Origin: Bacteroidales bacterium
GTDB taxonomy: Bacteria > Bacteroidota > Bacteroidia > Bacteroidales > UBA3663
Length of the DNA: 11,670 bases
Direction: 5' to 3'
Assembly: GCA_016293065.1 (NCBI GenBank)
Contig: JAEDEY010000064.1
Location: 1-11,670 of the forward strand
Shown: piece after piece, positions 7,421-11,670 of the stretch
How the letters are laid out: each line of letters starts with the position of its first letter
Position numbering within the stretch: the stretch's first letter is position 1
Made by a program: the position numbers and the translations under genes
The notes under the pieces: generated by a model
The model's input: the letters and a program-made list of their open reading frames with translations, nothing else
Database searches by the model: none
What the model was told of the DNA's origin: nothing

Positions 7421-8071
7421 ATGAGCATCATATTACAAGACATCAGCATAGGTTATTCTGCGCCAGTGGTATCATCCATTGACGCAGAACTGCTTTCTGG
7501 CACATTCACATGCCTTGTCGGACGCAATGGCTCGGGTAAAAGCACACTACTCAAGACCATCGCACATCTGATCAAGCCACTTGGAGGCACAATGAAGGGC
7601 GGAAAGAGCGTGGGCATTGTGCTCACCTCGTTTCCGCCCCTGCAGAATACTACGGTTTATGAACTTATCTCATACGGGCGCATCCCCTATCAGGATCTCA
7701 TTGCTACGCTCAGTGCCACCGACCGTGAAGCCATCGACACGGCAATCGAAACAGTGGGCATTGGCGACTTCAAGTCGCGCATGGTACATGAACTGAGCGA
7801 CGGAGAGAAGCAGAAAGTGATGATAGCACGAGCCTTGGCTCAGGGTACCGACGTGCTTCTGCTCGACGAGCCATCGGCGTTCCTTGACTACCCAAGCAAG
7901 ATGGCTCTGATGCAGCTGCTCAGCGACCTTGCACACCGACAGGGGAAAGCCATATTGCTCTCGACCCACGATGTAGAATTGGCAATGCGCTTTGCCGATG
8001 TCATTTGGCACATAAATGGGTCGCGACTATCAGTCAGCGACCCATCAAAGTTTAGCATCGATCGTTTATGA
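7421..8071 (+). CDS. ABC transporter ATP-binding protein, FecE/BtuD-like, unusually short
   Basis: This encodes 216 residues with a complete ATPase core: Walker A GRNGSGKS (34-41), signature LSDGE (125-129), Walker B LLLDE (146-150), and the switch His183 in STHD. The stretch TVYELISYGRIPY (78-90) and DGEKQKVMIARALAQGT are typical of ATPases for siderophore, heme or cobalamin importers (FecE/BtuD group). The protein is shorter than the roughly 250 or more residues usual there: about 15-20 residues are missing between Walker A and the Q-loop region (VGIVLT, 64-69), which has no Gln, and the C-terminal tail is short. No permease or binding protein lies next to it. It is last in the operon, and its stop overlaps the nrdD stop by 6 nt on the opposite strand. 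Confidence 0.82.
   Translation: MSIILQDISIGYSAPVVSSIDAELLSGTFTCLVGRNGSGKSTLLKTIAHLIKPLGGTMKGGKSVGIVLTSFPPLQNTTVYELISYGRIPYQDLIATLSATDREAIDTAIETVGIGDFKSRMVHELSDGEKQKVMIARALAQGTDVLLLDEPSAFLDYPSKMALMQLLSDLAHRQGKAILLSTHDVELAMRFADVIWHINGSRLSVSDPSKFSIDRL
8016..8045. terminator. Strong hairpin, likely terminator shared by convergent genes
   Basis: ATGGGTCGC (8016-8024) is perfectly complementary to GCGACCCAT (8037-8045). The stem continues with GACT (8025-8028) and AGTC (8032-8035), with a single bulged A at 8036 and a 3-nt ATC loop. That makes 13 base pairs. It is coding sequence of the ATPase gene (residues 199-208), 24 nt before its stop. For nrdD, read leftward, it starts 20 nt after the stop and is followed by TTAT, a minimal U-run. 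With no intergenic space between the convergent genes, it is the best visible terminator for nrdD. Confidence 0.55.
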
Positions 8072-10270
8072 ATGTGTCACACGATCCTTGAGCTCGGCAA
8101 GCTTGCCTGAGTTCCAGCGATCGGTAGTTCCTACGAGGTAGCCTGTGATGCGCTGGAGCTTGTCGATGTGGAGGCTGCCACACTCTGGACAAGCCTGCTC
8201 ATTCTCAAGAGCATCCTCATGTCCGCAGTCCATACAACGGTTGCGGTTGTGGTTGACCGAGCCGTATCCAATGTTGAGCTCATCCATGAGATCCACTACC
8301 TTGTAGATAGCATCAGGATTGTGAGTAGCATCTCCGTCGATCTCGACATAGAAGATATGTCCGCCACGAGTCAGATCGTGATAAGGAGCCTCGATCTCAG
8401 CCTTATGGCGCACGCTGCACTTGTAATATACAGGTACGTGGTTAGAGTTGGTGTAATAGTCCTTGTCGGTCACACCCTTGATGATGCCATAGCGCTTCTT
8501 GTCGATACGGGTGAAACGACCCGAGAGACCTTCAGCAGGAGTAGCGAGTATTGAGTAGTTATGCTGATAACGCTCAGAGAACTCATCAGCCTTCTTCTTC
8601 ATAAAGCTGATAATCTTCAAGCCGAGCTTCTGGCTCTCGTCGCTCTCGCCATGATGCTTGCCCGTGAGAGCAATGAGACATTCGGCAAGACCGATGAACC
8701 CGATACCGAGAGTACCCTGATTGATAACCGACTCGACACGGTCGTTTGGCTTGAGGTTCTGAGCACCATTCCAGAGACAGCTCATCACGAGAGGGAACTG
8801 CTTGGCAAGGGCAGTCTTCTGGAACTCATAACGCTGGTGGAGCTGCTTAGCCACGAGTTCGCACATCTGGTTGAGACGGAGCATGAAGACCTCGACACGC
8901 TTCTCAATCGAAGGCTCAGACATAGCCTCGATAGCGAGAGCAACAATATTGATAGTGGTAAACGAGAGGTTACCACGACCAATGGAAGTCTTAGGGCCGA
9001 AGCGGTTCTCGAACACACGAGTGCGGCAACCCATTGTAGCTACCTCATAGTTGTAACGCTCTGGATCATCTGGAGTCCACTTCTCATGGTGGTTGAACGT
9101 AGCATCGAGGTTGAGGAAGTTAGGGAAGAAACGGCGGGCAGACACCTTGCATGCCAGCTGGTAGAGGTCGTAGTTAGGGTCGCCAGGCAAGTAGTTGACA
9201 CCACGCTTCTTCTTCCAGATCTGGATAGGGAAGATAGCAGTAGCATGGTTGCCCACGCCCTCGTAGGTAGAATGAAGAAGTTCGCGCATCACGCAACGAC
9301 CTTCAGCCGAAGTATCGGTACCGTAGTTGACCGACGAGAACACCACCTGATTACCGCCACGCGAGTGGATAGTATTCATATTGTGGATGAAAGCCTCCAT
9401 AGCCTGATGGACACGACCTACGGTGCGGTTCATTGCCTGCTGACGCACACGCTCAATACCAGTCTTGTCGCCGAGCGGCTCATAGAGATAGTCCTTTATA
9501 CTTTCGGTATAAAGTTCCGGATACTCCTGTCCCACATAATCCTCGATACGATGCAACTCCTCGAGATATGTCATGTGAACATAAGGAGCGAAATAGAAGT
9601 CGAGAGCTGGGATAGCCTGACCGCCGTGCATCTCGTTCTGAGCTGTCTCGAGCGAGATACAAGCCTGAACACTGGCAGTCTCGATACGCTTAGCAGGACG
9701 GCTCTCGGCATGAGCAGCCTTCAGACCGTGCTGAAGAATGGTATTGAGAGGATGCTGCACACAAGTGAGCGACTTGGTTGGGTAATAATCCTTGTCATGA
9801 ATATGGATATAGCCACGCTTCACAGCGCCCTTCACCTCCTCGTCGAGCAGATAGTCATCGACGAAAGGCTTGGTGCTCTCGCTGGCAAACTTCATCATCA
9901 TACCGGCAGGAGTGTCGGCATTCATATTGGCATTCTCGCGAGTGATATCATTGTTCTTGGCACCGATGATACTCTCGAAAATCTCGCGAGTCTTGGCCTT
10001 ACGAGCGATGCTTCGGGCATTGCGGTAAGAGATATATTTACGAGCCACATCTGGCTTTGTCTTCATGAGCTCGAGCTCCACGAGATCCTGTATAGCCTCG
10101 ACACTCATAAGAGGCTCGCCATTCTTGGCGATATTATCGGCAATAGTAGCAGCAAGGATAGCATCGATACCTGCGCCACTTGCGTCCATTGCCTTACGGA
10201 TAGCATCTTCAATCTTGCTGAAGTTGAAATCTACAGTGCGTCCATCACGCTTAATAACTTTGATAATCAT
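8066..10270 (-). CDS. nrdD: Anaerobic ribonucleoside-triphosphate reductase (class III)
   Basis: NrdD reduces ribonucleotides to deoxyribonucleotides without oxygen, using a glycyl radical made by the SAM-dependent activase NrdG. The 734-residue protein begins with an ATP-cone allosteric domain (about 3-93; VIKRDGRTVDF). The catalytic barrel includes candidate thiol residues Cys170 (SLTC) and Cys415 (ATMGCRT), matching the family's active-site cysteines. The C-terminus has a zinc site Cys679, Cys682, Cys694, Cys697 (CxxC twice), then the glycyl radical motif RITGYLVG, with Gly710 as the radical residue. Length and motifs look complete. nrdG, usually next to nrdD, is not in the window on the 3' side. 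The gene is divergent from the LysR-type regulator, with its own promoter at 10347-10378. Confidence 0.95.
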   Translation of the reverse strand: MIIKVIKRDGRTVDFNFSKIEDAIRKAMDASGAGIDAILAATIADNIAKNGEPLMSVEAIQDLVELELMKTKPDVARKYISYRNARSIARKAKTREIFESIIGAKNNDITRENANMNADTPAGMMMKFASESTKPFVDDYLLDEEVKGAVKRGYIHIHDKDYYPTKSLTCVQHPLNTILQHGLKAAHAESRPAKRIETASVQACISLETAQNEMHGGQAIPALDFYFAPYVHMTYLEELHRIEDYVGQEYPELYTESIKDYLYEPLGDKTGIERVRQQAMNRTVGRVHQAMEAFIHNMNTIHSRGGNQVVFSSVNYGTDTSAEGRCVMRELLHSTYEGVGNHATAIFPIQIWKKKRGVNYLPGDPNYDLYQLACKVSARRFFPNFLNLDATFNHHEKWTPDDPERYNYEVATMGCRTRVFENRFGPKTSIGRGNLSFTTINIVALAIEAMSEPSIEKRVEVFMLRLNQMCELVAKQLHQRYEFQKTALAKQFPLVMSCLWNGAQNLKPNDRVESVINQGTLGIGFIGLAECLIALTGKHHGESDESQKLGLKIISFMKKKADEFSERYQHNYSILATPAEGLSGRFTRIDKKRYGIIKGVTDKDYYTNSNHVPVYYKCSVRHKAEIEAPYHDLTRGGHIFYVEIDGDATHNPDAIYKVVDLMDELNIGYGSVNHNRNRCMDCGHEDALENEQACPECGSLHIDKLQRITGYLVGTTDRWNSGKLAELKDRVTHS

Positions 10271-10308
10271 TGGGTAAAAATATTAGATTTTTATAGATAG
10301 TTCTTTGC

Positions 10309-10333
10309 AAAACGCGGAATAAGACTCCGTTTT
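10309..10333 (-). other. Small hairpin in the nrdD leader
   Basis: On the plus strand CGGA (10315-10318) pairs with TCCG (10326-10329). After a 2-nt bulge AAAA (10309-10312) can pair with TTTT (10330-10333). In the nrdD direction the stem ends in TTTT, within the predicted 70-nt leader. It could be a weak attenuator or just a leader structure; the stem is short. Confidence 0.3.
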
Positions 10334-10346
10334 TTGATTGTGAGTG

Positions 10347-10378
10347 CAAAATTACTAAACATTTTTGACTATTGCAAA
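10347..10378 (-). promoter_or_regulatory. Promoter of nrdD
   Basis: On the minus strand TTTG (10378-10375) is followed by exactly 20 nt and TAATTTTG (10354-10347), matching TTTG-N19-21-TAnnTTTG. The start would fall near 10340, leaving a leader of about 70 nt. The -33 element overlaps the left side of the ATAG-N7-CTAT palindrome by one base and its flanking repeat fully, so a bound regulator would touch this promoter. Confidence 0.7.
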
Positions 10379-10397
10379 TAGATTTTATCTATATTTG
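10364..10397 (+). promoter_or_regulatory. Promoter of the LysR-type gene
   Basis: The -7 box TATATTTG (10390-10397) fits TAnnTTTG exactly. The nearest -33 TTTG (10364-10367) is 22 nt upstream, slightly more than the usual 19-21. The start would be near 10404, with a leader of about 27 nt. The -7 box overlaps the last bases of the palindrome at 10378-10392, a layout that fits autoregulation. Confidence 0.6.
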
Positions 10398-10399
10398 CA
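10369..10399. promoter_or_regulatory. Candidate LysR/OxyR-type operator between nrdD and its neighbour
   Basis: ATAGAT (10378-10383), TTT, ATCTAT (10387-10392) is a perfect palindrome. It contains ATAG-N7-CTAT, the half-motif of the Escherichia coli OxyR site, and the general LysR box T-N11-A (T10379, A10391). A further CTATT-GCA-AATAG palindrome (10369-10381) overlaps it on the left, and TGCAAATAGAT (10373-10383) pairs with ATCTATATTTGCA (10387-10399) apart from an inserted AT. It lies between, and touches, both divergent promoters. The binding protein is inferred to be the adjacent LysR-type regulator. Confidence 0.55.
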
Positions 10400-10430
10400 T
10401 TGACAAAAATCAATAATGTGGGTTTAAGCA

Positions 10431-11360
10431 ATGACATTCCAACAATTAGAGTACATAGTAGCTGTTGAAAAATTTCGGCATTTTGTCAATGCTGCGACTT
10501 TTTGTGGCGTTACGCAAGCAACTTTGAGCTCATCAATAGCAAAGTTGGAACAAGAGATAGATGTGGTGATCTTCGACCGATCGAAACACCCCATCGAGCC
10601 GACGGTATTGGGTGCCCGCATCATCAAGCAAGCCGATGTGATTCTGCACAATTCGGAGATGTTGCGCGAGTTAGTCTTGAACGAAAAGAAGTATGACAGT
10701 GGAAACGTCCGCATCGGTATGCTGCCATCGTTGGCGCCAGCCATCTTCCCGCAGTTTGCAGGCCAAGCACATGCGCTCTATCCAAAGATCAACATACAGA
10801 TGATAGAAGCACCGACCAACGAAATCATCGAGCAGTTGCAAAAAGAAGAACTTGACATGGCATTGATCAACAAGACAGACGTTGACAATACCAATCTTTA
10901 TGGAGTCGAGCTATTCACCGAGCGATTCATGCTCTATATCTCGCCAGCCCACATGCTTCACAACCGCGAGAGGGTATTGCCCGAAGATCTGCAGGATGGC
11001 GACATCTGGGTGCTCAAGTCGTTCCACGACCGCTATCAGCAGCTGAGCGAACTGGTACACCGCGAGTCGATGCACACCTCGTTTCTCATGACCGGCAGTC
11101 TGGCAACCCTCATCTCACTTGTCGATGCCAATGGTGGTTACACCCTCATCCCGCAACTTTATATCAATGCGCTCGACGAACGACAGAGGCAAAACGTGCG
11201 CGTCATACAGTCGCCCAAATACTTCCGCACCATTTCGCTCGCCTTCTCACGGCAATACATGCGCGAGCGAATGCTGAACATCGTGACCGACATCATCAAG
11301 CATGTCGTACCCGAAGACATCCTCACGGAAAAAATCAAGAAATATAAGATTACACTGTAA
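10431..11360 (+). CDS. LysR-type regulator, OxyR-like but lacking redox cysteines
   Basis: This encodes 309 residues. An N-terminal winged helix-turn-helix (MTFQQLEYIVAVEKFRHF, helix-turn-helix about 18-40, with FDRSKHPIEPT at 48-58) is followed by a LysR substrate domain (about 91-295). Overall it resembles OxyR: DLQDGDIWVL (186-195) and SLATLISLVDANGGYTLIP (223-241) line up with the E. coli segments around Cys199 and with SLETLRNMVAAGSGITLLP. Anchored on the conserved His (His199 here), the peroxide-sensing Cys199 of OxyR falls on Asp200 and Cys208 on Val209. The only Cys in the protein is Cys25, in the DNA-binding helix. It is divergent from nrdD and 14 nt before an ABC exporter gene. It probably controls its own gene and nrdD, by a signal other than disulfide formation. 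Confidence 0.85.
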   Translation: MTFQQLEYIVAVEKFRHFVNAATFCGVTQATLSSSIAKLEQEIDVVIFDRSKHPIEPTVLGARIIKQADVILHNSEMLRELVLNEKKYDSGNVRIGMLPSLAPAIFPQFAGQAHALYPKINIQMIEAPTNEIIEQLQKEELDMALINKTDVDNTNLYGVELFTERFMLYISPAHMLHNRERVLPEDLQDGDIWVLKSFHDRYQQLSELVHRESMHTSFLMTGSLATLISLVDANGGYTLIPQLYINALDERQRQNVRVIQSPKYFRTISLAFSRQYMRERMLNIVTDIIKHVVPEDILTEKIKKYKITL

Positions 11361-11374
11361 TATATAATATTTGA

Positions 11375-11670
11375 ATGATAAAGCAATTCTTCAGCATAAT
11401 GGGACGTTACATCAAGCCCTATCGTAAGTATCTGGCTTGGTCGGTCATCCTCAATTTCCTTAGTCAGTGGCTCAATGTGTTTTCGTTCACAGCTCTCGTT
11501 CCTATCCTGAACATCCTCTTCCAGACCAAGGGGAAGGTCTATGAGTTTCAGGAGATACATGGATTTGACAAAGATGCCATCATCAATAATGCCTATTACT
11601 ATGTCCAGATGCTCATAGAGCAATATGGTCAGCTCTGGGTATTGGTTATAATGGGTCTTGTGCTGATTGT
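11375..11670 (+). CDS. ABC exporter (MsbA-like), N-terminal part only
   Basis: An open frame starts at ATG 11375 and runs off the window after 98 full codons. It begins MIKQFFSIMGRYIKPYRKY, followed by a hydrophobic segment (about residues 20-48, with FTALVPILNILFQ) and the start of a second one near residue 87. The positive-amphipathic start, RYIKPYRKYL, and the following segment are characteristic of the transmembrane domain of Bacteroidetes MsbA-like exporters, which combine membrane and ATPase domains in one chain of about 600 residues. The ATPase half is outside the window, so transporter type and substrate are inferred. The 14-nt gap after the regulator suggests co-transcription. Confidence 0.7.
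   Translation, partial: MIKQFFSIMGRYIKPYRKYLAWSVILNFLSQWLNVFSFTALVPILNILFQTKGKVYEFQEIHGFDKDAIINNAYYYVQMLIEQYGQLWVLVIMGLVLI

Noticed and set aside
8561..10300. 579-codon open frame on the plus strand opposite nrdD
   Set aside because: It lies almost entirely antisense to a clear nrdD, crosses the nrdD promoter, and its product is a Leu/Ser/Thr-rich sequence with no recognisable domain. It is a shadow of nrdD codon bias.
11363..11373. AATATTTG resembling a -7 promoter box just before the exporter gene
   Set aside because: It is 1 nt short of consensus and only 2 nt from the ATG, so a transcript from it would start inside the coding region.

Overview
The window looks like chromosomal DNA from a member of the Bacteroidales, most likely Prevotella/Segatella or a near relative. 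Three things point there. Promoters match the Bacteroidetes pattern TTTG-N19-21-TAnnTTTG. Gene starts have A-rich leaders without a Shine-Dalgarno. The protein families present (DUF6266, a DUF4827-like lipoprotein, the archaeal-like GlmM form with TASHNP and DPDVDR, OxyR-like LysR) are typical of that order. The genus is an inference; no rRNA or tRNA is present.

Layout. 1-721 is a 721-bp gene-free stretch. It holds a pair of direct repeats, a -7 promoter box, and a large imperfect inverted repeat (40-bp arms at 394-433 and 533-572) whose loop carries four 11-bp tandem repeats. 722-1609 is a DUF6266-type gene of unknown function. 1721-1752 is a textbook promoter that starts a same-strand run of five genes: a Tyr-rich lipoprotein, glmM (4-nt overlap with it), two tandem 5'-nucleotidase/metallophosphatase lipoproteins, and a FecE/BtuD-like ABC ATPase without a visible permease. 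This run converges on nrdD (minus strand); the two stop codons overlap by 6 nt and a strong hairpin (8016-8045) lies inside the end of the ATPase gene. nrdD is divergent from an OxyR-like LysR regulator gene, and the 160-bp space between them holds both promoters and an ATAG-N7-CTAT palindrome. The window ends in the first 98 codons of an MsbA-like ABC exporter.

How the genes may work together. GlmM feeds UDP-GlcNAc synthesis for the cell envelope. The nucleotidase lipoproteins probably act on nucleotides or nucleotide sugars in the periplasm. Of the two, the downstream protein keeps every metal ligand and the catalytic His, while the upstream one has lost the second metal site and the catalytic His. 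NrdD makes dNTPs without oxygen, and its promoter appears to be shared with the neighbouring regulator, which is OxyR-like but lacks both redox cysteines.

The best candidates for something undescribed are: (1) the divergent nrdD / cysteine-less OxyR-like pair with its shared operator; (2) the degenerate-plus-intact nucleotidase pair; (3) the large inverted-repeat element at 345-620. No CRISPR array, transposase, phage gene or toxin-antitoxin pair is visible.
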